A stretch of 64,000 bases of DNA from Tamlana sp038148895 (GTDB taxonomy: Bacteria > Bacteroidota > Bacteroidia > Flavobacteriales > Flavobacteriaceae). Below, piece after piece: positions 16,821-27,700 of the stretch. The notes under the pieces were generated by a model. The model made no database searches. It was not told the origin of the DNA and saw only the letters and a program-made list of their open reading frames with translations. A program made the translations under genes and the position numbers. The DNA lies in assembly GCA_038148895.1 (NCBI GenBank), contig JBBVGQ010000001.1. The stretch is one strand, 5' to 3'. Every line of letters begins with the position of its first letter. The first letter of the stretch is position 1.

Positions 16821-17723
16821 TTAATTGCCTTCCTTAATTAATTTTAAAAGACTGGAAGCAGGAATTGTAGCCTTCAATACCATTTGAGTTTTATCAGCAT
16901 CATCTGAGTGTTGCAAGGTTTTAGTATAAGTAACTGTTCCCATTACATTACCAAACTGATCAATAATAGCTGCACCACTTGATCCAGCAGCGAAATCGGC
17001 TGATATCGCCATAATATTTCTATATCCCCCAATTTTAAGTTCACAAAATTTATCGGTAACCATACCTGAAGAAAAAGCATAAAAATATCCTTTTGGATGG
17101 CTTACTATATATGCTAGATCCCCAATTTCGGCATCTTTTGTTGCCACACTTAATGCTGGAAGCTCAACTCCTTTAGGGTCAATTTTTAAAATCGCTAAAT
17201 CGTTATTTTTATCTGCCGATAACACTTTTTTCACCGGAAAAATAGTGCCATCTTTCATCATAACTACCAAAACATCTCGGGCCTTGGTATTCTTACGGTA
17301 TACAAAACCACTTACCACATGATAGTTAGTTACAACAATACCTTCTGAATCTATTATATACCCCGATGCTGGATAAGTATTAACTTTCTTAGATTTTTCT
17401 CCTTCCTCATTTACCTCATCAGATCGTCCGGCAGGAGAAACAATTACCGCTGCTTCTGAGACTAAATCATATATCTTTCCTGGGCTTAGTTTTTTCTTTT
17501 TCATGGATTTAAGGTTAACATCGATTGAGTTATAACCTTTTTCTTTAAACATTGTATTTAGCGAATCTCCCGACACAACATTACCTTTATCGATCAACTT
17601 CCCAGCCTCAACCTTTAATGCTACTTTGTATTTATGGATATTATTTTTGTATAATTCCTGACCATGTACAGTAGTTGCTATAAGTATTAATACTATAAAA
17701 AATGGTTTTAAAAAATGCCTCAT
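16821..17723 (-). CDS. Trypsin-like serine protease (secreted)
   Basis: This 300-residue protein has a signal peptide ending near VHGQ. The C-terminal ~190 residues form a chymotrypsin-fold domain like that of HtrA. The triad is His135 in VTNYHVV, Asp175 in NNDLAIL and Ser249 in AAGSSGAA, where a glycine of the usual GNSGG is replaced by alanine. There is no PDZ domain. The first ~100 residues are a separate helical region with no family I recognise. It follows the two thioredoxin genes on the same strand after 143 bases and may share their transcript. Confidence 0.85.
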   Translation of the reverse strand: MRHFLKPFFIVLILIATTVHGQELYKNNIHKYKVALKVEAGKLIDKGNVVSGDSLNTMFKEKGYNSIDVNLKSMKKKKLSPGKIYDLVSEAAVIVSPAGRSDEVNEEGEKSKKVNTYPASGYIIDSEGIVVTNYHVVSGFVYRKNTKARDVLVVMMKDGTIFPVKKVLSADKNNDLAILKIDPKGVELPALSVATKDAEIGDLAYIVSHPKGYFYAFSSGMVTDKFCELKIGGYRNIMAISADFAAGSSGAAIIDQFGNVMGTVTYTKTLQHSDDADKTQMVLKATIPASSLLKLIKEGN

Positions 17724-17866
17724 AATAATTAAGTTAATGGTTTACCTGATTTATTCAGATTATAATATGAATTCGTTTAAACTTTTTTAAATTAAACACT
17801 AGGGTAATTGTTTTAAATTTTACGCATCTAAAACCTATACATGAAAATCAAGTAAAATTTAGAATG

Positions 17867-19195
17867 TTAAAACAAAATATCGTCACCAGCTTTCATTAAG
17901 TCTAAATCTCTTTTGATGGTTGAAAGCCTTTTTAAACCTTCCTTTTGGCCCAGACCATAGGCTTCTTCCTTAAGCTCAATAGCCTGGTTTTTGTCACCAA
18001 TCAAATAAAGAATGTTCGCATAATTGCTTGTGTTTTCAGCTGAATTGGGACGAATGTAATAGGCCACTTCCATCCAAGACAACACTTCCTTTTTCTCCGC
18101 TTCAGTATTTGCGAAAGTCACATAATCTTTAACCATACCGTAAATTTCTGCACTCTTGCGAAGAGAAAAAGGTCTTTCTCTTTGGGCTTTTGAATCTCCC
18201 TCAGCTTTTCTAACCAACCATTCCTGATAGTAGATTCTCAAACTTTCTTGATCAATTTCAGCCACATAATTAACAATGTCATCATGCATTAAGGCTTTAT
18301 ATTTTTCTCCCTGTTTAGTATTCAAATAGTAGTAAGCATAAATTCGCTTTTTTTGCGCATTATCCACTGTAATCCCAGTTTCCGGTGCTCTTTTCAAAGT
18401 TAACTCTATTAATGTTGTATCACGTTTAATAATGGCATATTCGGTAGATGTTTTCACCATACTTTTGGGAATGGATTGATAGATTTCTCTAATATCTTTT
18501 CTAACATACTTTTTCCAAGATTTGGTTTTTAAATTTTCGTTAATAATACGATCTGCCTCACCTCCATAAACAATTTGCTTATGATGATTTGCTAATAAGT
18601 TCACCATAGCCTGACTTGAATCGGCAATATTATTTTGAACTTTTAAATACTGTTCCAGAATATCTGTGTAGTTTTTATCCGTTTTTATTTCTAATAACTT
18701 ATCTAAGTACTTTGCCAATAAAGTTTCGTCTTCTTTATTTTTATTATAAAGTTCAGATAAACGTGCTACACTATTAGGGTTATTAGCTGAAGCCATAGCC
18801 GCCTTTGCTTCATTCAGAAACTCATCAGCAGGCATAGCACTTGACGATCTATAAACCACCTCATCATTCGTATCTATAAAAACATAGCTCGGTAGCCCCT
18901 GAATACCATATTTTTCCTTTAGTTTTGGTCCGTTACCTTTTTCAATATTCAATTTGTAAGACACAAAATGCTCATTGAAATAAGCGCCCACTTCGTCTTC
19001 CATGAAAACAGTTTTTGCCATTTTTTTACATGGTGCACACCAATCGGCGTACCCATCTACAAACAACACCTTATTTTCTTTTTTTGCTTTATTGAAGGCC
19101 TGCTGAAAACTTCCGTTTTCAAAATTGATGCCTTGCGATGCTCCAAAAAAAGGCAATATAGTTAAGCAAAACCCGATTATTATTTTATGTAACAT
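17867..19195 (-). CDS. Secreted thioredoxin-fold protein with helical C-terminal region
   Basis: The start at 19195 gives a signal peptide (MLHKIIIGFCLTILPFFGAS). A start at 19234 is open but would overlap the upstream gene. The thioredoxin domain (to about residue 130) has the active site WCAPC and the cis-proline segment GLPSYVF. About 300 residues follow that look alpha-helical and repeat-like, ending in a TPR-like stretch (NTSNYANILYLIGDKNQAIELKEEA). It is a tandem paralogue of the gene at 19221-20564. The expected role is periplasmic disulfide reduction or exchange. Confidence 0.85.
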   Translation of the reverse strand: MLHKIIIGFCLTILPFFGASQGINFENGSFQQAFNKAKKENKVLFVDGYADWCAPCKKMAKTVFMEDEVGAYFNEHFVSYKLNIEKGNGPKLKEKYGIQGLPSYVFIDTNDEVVYRSSSAMPADEFLNEAKAAMASANNPNSVARLSELYNKNKEDETLLAKYLDKLLEIKTDKNYTDILEQYLKVQNNIADSSQAMVNLLANHHKQIVYGGEADRIINENLKTKSWKKYVRKDIREIYQSIPKSMVKTSTEYAIIKRDTTLIELTLKRAPETGITVDNAQKKRIYAYYYLNTKQGEKYKALMHDDIVNYVAEIDQESLRIYYQEWLVRKAEGDSKAQRERPFSLRKSAEIYGMVKDYVTFANTEAEKKEVLSWMEVAYYIRPNSAENTSNYANILYLIGDKNQAIELKEEAYGLGQKEGLKRLSTIKRDLDLMKAGDDILF

Positions 19196-19220
19196 GAACC
19201 TACTTTTAACTTTTAATACT

Positions 19221-20564
19221 TTAAATTTCCTCACCTTTCTGCATTTGCTCTAACTCGTAAACCCTACTCACCCTTTTTTTGTCATACTCAGGCCAATTAT
19301 CCACAGCTTGTTGCTTTAAGGCAATTGCCTTTTTAGTTTTTCCCTTTTGATAATACATATCGGCCATGAGGTTATCCATATAATAGGCGCTTGAACCGAA
19401 TTGATAACCGTAATCTATCCAGTTTTCAAGGGTTTTGTAATCGTTTTTGCTGTTAATTCGATGAAGGTAAGCACTGCCTTTTTCATGTAGGTCTTTTACA
19501 ATTCTACCACCTGTTATTCCATTTTTATAGGCTTCCCTTAAGCGCTCGGCATCTGGAGAGTTATTACCGTCAAGAGCTTTAATACGCTGTTGGTAAGACT
19601 TCTCGTCATCTGTTTTAATTTCACTTACAACGTTGGCCTTCATTAAACTGTCAACATATTGTTCTACAACATTTTTATAGGCTATATCGTCTTTTATCAT
19701 GGAATAATAAATCATTTTATACTCTAGAAGGTTGCCCTTTTTCTGAACGTGCTCCGGCAAGGTTTGAAAACGCTCCATAAAAGCGAGCCATAACTCCGCA
19801 TTTTTGGTATCGTAGGCTAAATTTTTAGTGTTTTGAACGGTTAATATTTTAAACCGCTCTAAATCCTTTTCTTCCTTTTGGGTGGCAATATCCATATACT
19901 CATCAAAATTGGCCAGAAGAATTTCTTCACCTTTGGAGTCCATTAAAATATAATTTTGATATTTCAACAAAAACTCCATCATATCTACATCGGCCTCCTC
20001 AATTTCGGTTTGTACTTTTAACCAAGCATCAATACCATAGGCAGGGTTTTGGCCGTATTCCAACATTTTATTGAAATAGATTTTAAGGAAATCGGCATCG
20101 TTTTGTTTGTTGGGAAAATCGGCTTGCAAACGCTCTAAACTATATTCGCTGTCAACAGATTTTAAGGCATCTTTCCCCAATTGAATAAAATCTTCTGCCG
20201 GTTTCATACCCGTTTCTTTATAGACCACATTTCCATCAGCATTTAAATACAAATATGTGGGGTAGCTTGTTACTTGATATTTTTTTGCGTCGGCCAGCCC
20301 TTCTTTTTCTGCATCCAATTTGATGTTTATATAACCTTGATTGTAAACCTCACCAACCTCGGGCAACGGAAATATTTTCTTTGCCATGGCTTTGCAGGGG
20401 CCACACCAAACGGTATAGAAATCAATAAAAACCAATTTGTTCTCGGCTTTGGCTTTAGCAAGGGCTTCTTCAAGTGAAATGTGTTGAAACTCGATGCCTT
20501 GTGCACTTGAACTAATAATGTTTGCAAACATCAGTACCAATAGCACAAGTAGATTTTTTTTCAT
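19221..20564 (-). CDS. Secreted thioredoxin-fold protein with helical C-terminal region
   Basis: The chosen start at 20564 begins the signal peptide MKKNLLVLLVLMFANIISSS. A further in-frame start at 20600 leaves a hydrophilic leader that does not fit secretion. The thioredoxin domain has WCGPC and the cis-proline segment TSYPTYLY. The rest, about 300 residues, is helical with TPR-like features near the end (DNLMADMYYQKGKTKKAIALKQQAV). Upstream lies a candidate ECF-sigma promoter (20636-20662), so this gene and its twin appear to be controlled with the SusC/SusD operon but from their own start site. Confidence 0.87.
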   Translation of the reverse strand: MKKNLLVLLVLMFANIISSSAQGIEFQHISLEEALAKAKAENKLVFIDFYTVWCGPCKAMAKKIFPLPEVGEVYNQGYINIKLDAEKEGLADAKKYQVTSYPTYLYLNADGNVVYKETGMKPAEDFIQLGKDALKSVDSEYSLERLQADFPNKQNDADFLKIYFNKMLEYGQNPAYGIDAWLKVQTEIEEADVDMMEFLLKYQNYILMDSKGEEILLANFDEYMDIATQKEEKDLERFKILTVQNTKNLAYDTKNAELWLAFMERFQTLPEHVQKKGNLLEYKMIYYSMIKDDIAYKNVVEQYVDSLMKANVVSEIKTDDEKSYQQRIKALDGNNSPDAERLREAYKNGITGGRIVKDLHEKGSAYLHRINSKNDYKTLENWIDYGYQFGSSAYYMDNLMADMYYQKGKTKKAIALKQQAVDNWPEYDKKRVSRVYELEQMQKGEEI

Positions 20565-20635
20565 GAAATGATTGTCTAAGTTTAAATGGAGGAATCTCAT
20601 TTTTTATAGGCTTCAAAAAAGGTTTATATTAATAA

Positions 20636-20662
20636 GACGTAATTTTTTAAGTTTGGGGTGAC
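20636..20662 (-). promoter_or_regulatory. Candidate ECF sigma promoter of the thioredoxin pair
   Basis: On the minus strand GTCACCC (20656-20662), exactly 16 bases, then CGTC (20636-20639). The same two blocks at the same spacing occur before fecR and before the T9SS protein gene. The site lies ~72 bases before the start at 20564 and just downstream of the terminator hairpin of the lipoprotein gene. Confidence 0.7.
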
Positions 20663-20671
20663 ATTATAAAA

Positions 20672-20706
20672 CAAAAAAGCTATTATGATGAATAACAGCT
20701 TTTTTG
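20672..20706 (-). terminator. Terminator of the SusC/SusD operon
   Basis: AAAAAAGCT (20673-20681) pairs with AGCTTTTTT at 20697-20705, with a short imperfect AT-rich inner stem. Read on the minus strand the hairpin is followed by T residues. It lies directly after the stop of the lipoprotein gene at 20727. Confidence 0.65.
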
Positions 20707-20726
20707 AACAGTTTAATCTATTGTTG

Positions 20727-22214
20727 CTAATTATAGAAGAAAGCATACGTTTCGGTTTCACCTTTATAGCCAAAAGCCCCATCTGTAAGCAGTTTTGTAA
20801 TAAGTGATATATTTCCGTCTTCATCTGTTTCATAACTGAAACTAGGTTGATACAAATAAGAACCATCGTAGGTTGGGTCTGTCGGTACTGTTTTAGTCAT
20901 CATGTACTTATTGTACAAAATATCTTGAAATACAGTAAACATAACGGAACTTACTGCATCATGAAATGGTGGTAAATTTTCTTGATATGTTGGAATGAGC
21001 ACAGGATCATAATCCTCCCTGTGTTGTCTTCTAACTGTATTACTGCCCATATAACTGTTTGTCTGGAAATATTCCCCAAAAATATTCTCTCCCAGTCCAA
21101 AAGGATCGCTATAATAAATATTGCTACAGGTAGAGCTTCTTCTGAAAGAAAGTACTTTTGTAGTAGCACCCTCGTATACAAACTCACTGGCCTCCTTGGT
21201 TAGAGAACTTTCAGAAATGAGGTTTCCAGCTTCGTCGTACCCTAAATCCTGCCTTTCTATATCTATTAACTGTTTTGTGCCCTCAATGTAGTTAAAGAAG
21301 TGAATGGCATCGCGATCAAAAGCGCCGTCAGAAGCAATATTTCTATATATATATTTTGAAACCATATTAAGCTCATTATACTCAAACCTAGCAAGATAAA
21401 TTACACCACTTGGAAAATTTATGCCAAACGATGTTATATTCTCGTCATCATTGTACTCAATTAAAATCTCTGTTTGAACATCTAAGCGGTTGGTATAGAG
21501 TATCCTGTTTGGTTTTTTAATTGAAGTACTTTTACGCACATTCACAATGGTGGTAGATTCCTGTCCCATATTATCAGTTACTATAATCTGGATTGGGTAT
21601 ACTTCTCCGGGTTCCAAATTTCCTAAGAACACCAAAGCTTCCAATGGCATTTCGTAGAGTTCATCATTAGGGCCAGCTTCAAAACTATATTGTACTTCGC
21701 CTTGAAAAATAACTTGAACCGTGTTTATGGTGTTTAACCCTGTAGAAATGGTTCCTTTTAACAAATATGCGGGAGCGGCTACAGCCACATTATTACCTCC
21801 TACCAACTTAACCTCTGGAAAAGAAAACCCTTTAACCGAAATTCTTATTCCTCGGTTAAAAGTTCTTAGGTCATTATCAGTAACCTTAATGATGTAATTA
21901 AGCACTGTGTCTTTTTCAAAAGGTGTTAAATCTACCGAGTATGTGAAATCAAATTTTGATTGGTTTGTATAACCATCAATAGTTTCCAATGTATTATAAT
22001 CCAAAGCGTTCAATAGCAAAATTTCATTCACGCCATTGGGGACATCCATTTTCATATTGATGTCGTAATGGTCAGCCGTATCTCGTCTTACTTCTACACG
22101 CTGATCTTCAATCTCAAAACCAGGATCTGGGAATATGGGATCTTCTTGACAAGCTTGAAACATGAGCAACAAACTGAAGCCAATTATAATGCTATAGATA
22201 AAATCCTTTTTCAT
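20727..22214 (-). CDS. SusCD-associated lipoprotein, Ig-like domains
   Basis: I do not recognise a named family for this 495-residue protein. It has a lipoprotein signal peptide with lipobox FQAC followed by acidic residues, typical of surface-exposed Bacteroidota lipoproteins. The N-terminal ~250 residues look like two or three Ig/PKD-like beta domains (SFPEVKLVGGNNVAVAAPAYLLKGTIS, then PGEVYPIQIIVTDNMGQES). The C-terminal half is beta-rich with YD/YE-type motifs. As the last gene of the sigma/FecR/SusC/SusD run, it probably binds ligand at the surface together with SusD. Confidence 0.7.
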   Translation of the reverse strand: MKKDFIYSIIIGFSLLLMFQACQEDPIFPDPGFEIEDQRVEVRRDTADHYDINMKMDVPNGVNEILLLNALDYNTLETIDGYTNQSKFDFTYSVDLTPFEKDTVLNYIIKVTDNDLRTFNRGIRISVKGFSFPEVKLVGGNNVAVAAPAYLLKGTISTGLNTINTVQVIFQGEVQYSFEAGPNDELYEMPLEALVFLGNLEPGEVYPIQIIVTDNMGQESTTIVNVRKSTSIKKPNRILYTNRLDVQTEILIEYNDDENITSFGINFPSGVIYLARFEYNELNMVSKYIYRNIASDGAFDRDAIHFFNYIEGTKQLIDIERQDLGYDEAGNLISESSLTKEASEFVYEGATTKVLSFRRSSTCSNIYYSDPFGLGENIFGEYFQTNSYMGSNTVRRQHREDYDPVLIPTYQENLPPFHDAVSSVMFTVFQDILYNKYMMTKTVPTDPTYDGSYLYQPSFSYETDEDGNISLITKLLTDGAFGYKGETETYAFFYN

Positions 22215-22226
22215 ACATTTTTGATT

Positions 22227-23336
22227 TTAATTTAATACTTCCAAATCGGGATTGAGTGATAAAATATCAATGCCCCAATCTGTAAGCACATCCAATAAAA
22301 TTTTCATATTGTCTCTTACCACTTGAGGATAAGCCAGAATTTCATCAGCATCCCTATGTATCATCTCAGTTAAGTAAGCTCGCACGTCTTTTTCTTTACT
22401 ATTAACAAATTCATCATCTGGTGCAATAGCCTTTAAGTGTGTAATGCGCCCAATAACCCCAAGATAATTCCCATCTTCATCATAATATTGGTAAATGGTT
22501 CCTATTTCAGAATCGAAAAAATATTTTGAATCAATAAATCCTTTTTCATAAAACCAATCTTTGTCGATGACAAAAACCAATTTTTCTTCGTCAATACCTT
22601 CTTCGTCCCTGTAAACTGGTTCTATTTCTAGACCATAGTAATTACTTTTAACACCATAAAATTCATTAGGAATTTGGTCGTAAAGGTTGTGCATCCCGAT
22701 GATTCTGCATAAAAGTATGTAGAAGTTGTCCTTAGCAAACTTTTCCACATCACTTATGTCATCTAAATTGACTGAAAAAACAATTGAATGGTCATTATAT
22801 ACGGTACGAAGTTCGTTTGTTGCTTCACTGCTGAAACGCGATTCTGTCTCGATGATGACATTTGACGCTTCTCCTGGTACATTTCTCGATGTGAAAATTG
22901 AGTGGCTTACCAATACCTTGTAGGGCATTAATTGTGCTATGGCAGTATTGGGCTTAAAGTATTTAAATAGATTATCATCCAATAAATCAACCACGGCATT
23001 TTTATATGTTTGATAATCATCTTGATTTTCAGATGGAACAATACCAGTTTCATCATTATCAAACAGTGTACTTACTTGGGGAATTTCAACACTTCCCCAT
23101 TGGGCGGCCTCAGAATCCGACGAAGCTGCATAAGCAAAATCCAGAATCTGATTGTATTCAAACAAAATCCCCATATTAAAATCGGTGTACAACCTTTTAA
23201 CATCGGAATTGGAAAAATCTATCTGTGAAGCAACCCTATCCTCATCCAAATTTGTGGGGTACAACTCTGCCTCCGTTTCACATGATGAAAACCCTAGAGT
23301 TAAAAAAACCAGATATACAAATACGTTCCTGTTCAT
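22227..23336 (-). CDS. Degenerate zinc-metallohydrolase-like lipoprotein (Peptidase_Mx1 relative)
   Basis: From the start at 23336 the protein has 369 residues, with a lipoprotein signal (lipobox GFSSC). A start at 23354 would overlap the SusD stop. Layout and landmarks match the SusCD-linked metallohydrolase lipoproteins (PF15890): an early FNMGILFEY, a middle PNEFYGVKSNYYG, a GFIDS segment and an ending LTDWGIDILSL. Where those proteins carry HExxH, this one reads LLCRIIGMHN, so the zinc-binding residues seem lost. The family match is from memory of its pattern. If right, this is a non-catalytic binding lipoprotein working with SusC/SusD. Confidence 0.65.
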   Translation of the reverse strand: MNRNVFVYLVFLTLGFSSCETEAELYPTNLDEDRVASQIDFSNSDVKRLYTDFNMGILFEYNQILDFAYAASSDSEAAQWGSVEIPQVSTLFDNDETGIVPSENQDDYQTYKNAVVDLLDDNLFKYFKPNTAIAQLMPYKVLVSHSIFTSRNVPGEASNVIIETESRFSSEATNELRTVYNDHSIVFSVNLDDISDVEKFAKDNFYILLCRIIGMHNLYDQIPNEFYGVKSNYYGLEIEPVYRDEEGIDEEKLVFVIDKDWFYEKGFIDSKYFFDSEIGTIYQYYDEDGNYLGVIGRITHLKAIAPDDEFVNSKEKDVRAYLTEMIHRDADEILAYPQVVRDNMKILLDVLTDWGIDILSLNPDLEVLN

Positions 23337-23346
23337 AATTAGCCTA

Positions 23347-24786
23347 TTATTCAATTATTGGTATCTTTTCATAACGTTCATTATTTCTAATGACCGGATT
23401 GTTCTCTCTTTCCTTAAGCGGAAGTGGCAAAGTATAATTTATGTCGTTGGACAACAGGGTAAAAATTTCCTTACCTAATTTTGCTCCATTGTCTTCAATT
23501 AATGTAAACTCGTGTTTTATTTCTGGACGGTTTTCCATTCTACGCAGGTCGAACCATCTGTGGTGGTCTTCAAAGCACAGTTCTTTTCTCCGTTCCTCCA
23601 AAACAAAATTTAGCACCTCAGCATCAGTTGATGGATATGCCACTTGGGAAGCATCAGAATAACGCTTGCCGTGTAATGCTTTAATATCATTGATGGCATT
23701 TGCAACCTCTCCCTTTTTAGCATAAGCCTCTGCCCTGTTAAGGTAGGCCTCCGCTACCCTAAAATTGGCAAATCCTAAATTGGTATATAAACCTGTTTGA
23801 TATTTTTTTGTCCGGTAATAAAAGTTTCCTGTACCGTCTGAAACACGCAAAAAGAAGGCTTCTTTTCTAATATCTTCATCATCATACAGGCCAACCAATT
23901 CTTGATTTGCCCTGTAAAACACCTCTCTTAATGATGTACCGATAGAATACAGACCAAACACTGGGTTTGTTGTGTAGTATGAATATAAAACCTCGGAATT
24001 GTTTTCGGTAATAAATGGAAAGTCTGCAGAAATTTTTGATAATCCAGCTACTCCCATTACTTCATTGGCATATTGTATGGCTTCATCCCATTTTTTTTGG
24101 TACAATTTAACTCTGGACATTAATAAATTACACGTAGCCGTATTAGGATGCCAAATTGTTTTTTCAACACCGCTCTTGGCAATAAGGCTTGTTGCTGTTT
24201 CAATATCTTGCTCGATAAAAGCATAGCATTCTGCAACTGTATTTCTAGTGTAACTCAATTCCACCCCAATATTATCCCTAATGGGAACGCCTAAATCTTG
24301 ATTGGCACTTGAGGCATCGTAAGGCGGACCGTATAAATTAAGCAGATTAAAGTAACTAAGGGCTCTGATAAAATATGCTTCTCCTTTTATATATTCTATT
24401 TCCTCTTCGTCACCTATGGCTCCGTCCACAAGTTCAATTACATAATTGGCAATGGCTACATCCTCATACATTTGTTCCCATGCATTATTGATGTTATTAA
24501 CCCTATTGCCATCTTCATCAATCTCTATTTCGCGTTGCCAAGCATAAGTTGTTTTAACAGGAAATTTTACAGAAGTAAAGGCTTTGGGATCTTCGGTAAC
24601 ATTATCCGTCATATAATCAACCGTCCTAAAAATTGGGTACTGACCGTTAAACTCTTTAAGCAAAAGTGCTGAATAATGGTCCGTTTTTTCAGGAATCAAT
24701 TTATCCTGATCAACCTCATCTAAAAAATCACTGCATCCAACAAATGGAACCAACAGCAGTATGTATATCAATTTTTTCATCTTCAT
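23347..24786 (-). CDS. RagB/SusD family nutrient-binding outer-membrane lipoprotein
   Basis: This 479-residue protein has a lipobox (PFVGC) followed by SDFLDE, the standard SusD start. TPR-type helices carry the family pattern IKGEAYFIRALSYFNLLNLYG at about residues 133-153. The ending ERRKELCFEDHHRWFDLRRM is the SusD C-terminal signature. SusD proteins sit on the SusC barrel as a lid that captures ligand. It starts 5 bases after SusC ends, in the same operon. The family alone does not say whether the ligand is a glycan or a peptide. The protease-rich surroundings favour a peptide or protein. Confidence 0.95.
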   Translation of the reverse strand: MKMKKLIYILLLVPFVGCSDFLDEVDQDKLIPEKTDHYSALLLKEFNGQYPIFRTVDYMTDNVTEDPKAFTSVKFPVKTTYAWQREIEIDEDGNRVNNINNAWEQMYEDVAIANYVIELVDGAIGDEEEIEYIKGEAYFIRALSYFNLLNLYGPPYDASSANQDLGVPIRDNIGVELSYTRNTVAECYAFIEQDIETATSLIAKSGVEKTIWHPNTATCNLLMSRVKLYQKKWDEAIQYANEVMGVAGLSKISADFPFITENNSEVLYSYYTTNPVFGLYSIGTSLREVFYRANQELVGLYDDEDIRKEAFFLRVSDGTGNFYYRTKKYQTGLYTNLGFANFRVAEAYLNRAEAYAKKGEVANAINDIKALHGKRYSDASQVAYPSTDAEVLNFVLEERRKELCFEDHHRWFDLRRMENRPEIKHEFTLIEDNGAKLGKEIFTLLSNDINYTLPLPLKERENNPVIRNNERYEKIPIIE

Positions 24787-24791
24787 CTTTT

Positions 24792-27700
24792 TTAGAAACT
24801 CATATTTACACTTAAACTATAGGTTGGGGAGGTTGGCAAGCCAATACCATTAACCTGTTCAGGATCTTGACCCCTTAAATTCCTGTCAAAGGCAAAGTAA
24901 GACAGGTTACTTCCTTGTAAGCCTATGTTCATATTGTTTATGCCAATGGTTTCAGCAAATTCTTTTGGCACATTATAGGATAGTGTTAACGATTGGAATC
25001 GGAAATGACTCGCACTTACAACCCTGGCATCACTGTTATCATACATCCACCAAGCGTTTCTACCTTGAGGCACTACATTTCTGAAATTCGTTACATAAAC
25101 AGTATTAAGTCCGTCGGCAGTCGGGTTTGATGTAAATGTTTGATTGTAATTTGAAAGCGTTGGAATATCGGTAAGAGCCTCATCGCCAGATTGCCTCCAT
25201 CGGTTATTAAACTCAGAGCTCATATTTTCATAGGGCAATGGTAAATTTTGGTTGCCGTTATACAAGCTCAGTAATCTAGTTTTATACCCTAATTTATAAG
25301 TAAAATTAGCTGATAATGTAAAATTTCCAGACCTTATTTGGGTTCCAAAACCACCATAATATAGCGGTACCCTACTGCCTTGATAAACCAATGCCGCTTG
25401 TAATTGCTCTTCAGCGGTCATGTTTTCTTCTACCAGATGCTCAAATGTCGGTAAGCCTTGTTCGTTTAGTCCGGCAAATTTATAAGAGAAAAAACCATTG
25501 GTTGGAAACCCTGCTCGGTAAATATTACCTTGTAGATAATTGCTAACCGTTAAGCCTGCTACAGCACCATCTTCAAAGCCTTTCAATACTCTATCCCTTG
25601 CATAAGAAAAATTAAAATGCGTGCTCCACGATACATTTTTGTTCTTAACATTTATGGTTCGTATAGAAAACTCATAGTTGCTTACGTCCTTACTACCCGA
25701 ATTGAACATTTGCACCGCATTACCATTAACCAATGACACCGGTCTACCCTGCAATAAATCAGTACTTTTTGAATATGAAAAATCCAATGCGCCACTAATT
25801 CTTCCTTGAAGCAGACTGTAGTTTAGCCCTAAGTTGGTGGTTTCGGTTTTTTCCCAGCGTAAATTCGCATTAGGAAATTCACTTAAACTTGCCGTATTTT
25901 CAGGATAATAAACTACATCGTTTCTACCATAATTGGTAATAATCAAATAAGGACTGGCATTAGGCATGGTGCCTCTTACTCCAAAGGACGCCCTGAGAGC
26001 CAACTCATCAATAGCTTCTGAATTTACCATGAAATTTTCGTTGTGGATATTCCAACGCCCAGAAACGGACCACGTAGGTTTAAATTTATACCGCTCATAT
26101 TGCCCAAAAGCATTGGAACCATCACTTCTCATGTTGAAATTAAGAACATATCGATTATCATACACATAATTGAAAATACCGAAATACGACATGAAATTTT
26201 GTACTCTATCGGTGATATTCGGATAAACATTATTGTTCCCCGATACAGTTAACCAGTTAATCATGGCATCATAATCGTACGAATCGAAATCCAAAATAGT
26301 TCCATTATCACTTGGTATGGGAGACACTCTAGGCAAAGCAACAAACCCTCTACCTTGATAATGGTTATAACCTGGAACTGTAAAACCAGTAGCCCCCCAA
26401 TAATTGATGGAACGGGCTTCTTGACCTAGATTTAAGTTAAAGGAATGGTTATTAACCCTTAAGTTATAATTTAATTGATTGGTTATGGCATAAGTATCTT
26501 GGCTTACCATACCGCCAGAATATACGCCACCAAATGGAAGTGTGCTCCCTAAGTTCACTCGACTTTCAATTAAATCCTCGAAAGCATCGAAGGTACGAAG
26601 TTGTGCCGCATAAAAGGTGTCTTCCGTAATCCACTCTTCGGTTAAGTTTGTTGTATTTCTGTAACTGGCTTGTGTTGTAAATCTAAAATGGTCTAAGAAA
26701 TCCCAACGTAAAGAACCCGTAATCGAAAAGTCTTTATTGGTAATATTACGCTCTGAATTGGCCATTTCGTTCAAAACATTATAACCGGCATAAGCTATAC
26801 CATTGGCATCTGAAAGTATGCGCTGGCTTTGCTTAAAATAATTTCCATTTTGGTCATAAATAGGAATTGTTCTACTTGTGTAATAAGCTTGATTGAATAG
26901 GTTCACAGAAGTATGGTTATAGGCCCCTTTTTGAATAGATCCATTAATTCTGAAGGACACTAAAACATTATCTCGAACGTCTAAATCAAGATTTGAACGC
27001 GCTGTAATACGGTTTAAATCTACATTTTGCTCGGTTCCTTTTTGGTCGTCATACCCGAGTGAAAAATAATATTTAGCATTTTCACCACCACCAGATGCAC
27101 TTAGTGAATGTCTTTGACTAAATGAATTGCGATATAAAGCCCCAAACCAATCACTATTTAAGGACTCCAAATAACTTACTTGATTTTGAAATTGCTGAAA
27201 ATTGCATGTACCGTCCCATAAATTCAACAAGGCGCCTTCGTAACCCAATCTGTCAATATTATCGTAAGATTGGCTGTATCCTAAATTACGTTGGTACATT
27301 TCGCGCGAAACATCAATTCGCTCTTTTGAATTCATTAAGTTCATATCGGAATATGCAGGCGCCTGCACAAAGCTCAAACCGTTTGAGTAACTCATAACAG
27401 GTTTTCCCTCTTTACCTCTTTTTGTAGTGATTACAATAACCCCATTAGCAGCTCGTGTACCATAAATAGCCGTAGCCGATGCGTCTTTTAAGATATCTAT
27501 TTTGGCAATATCTGAAGGGTTAATTCCAGTAAGCGCGTTACCAATTATATTTACATTGTCAAAGCTATTGATATCCTCTGCATTTAAAGGCACCGGGTCT
27601 TCATAAATAACACCGTCAACAACCCACAACGGACTTTGGTTTCCCGTAAAAGTACTTCCGTTACGAACACGTATTTTTGCGGCGGCACCAGGAGTTGAAC

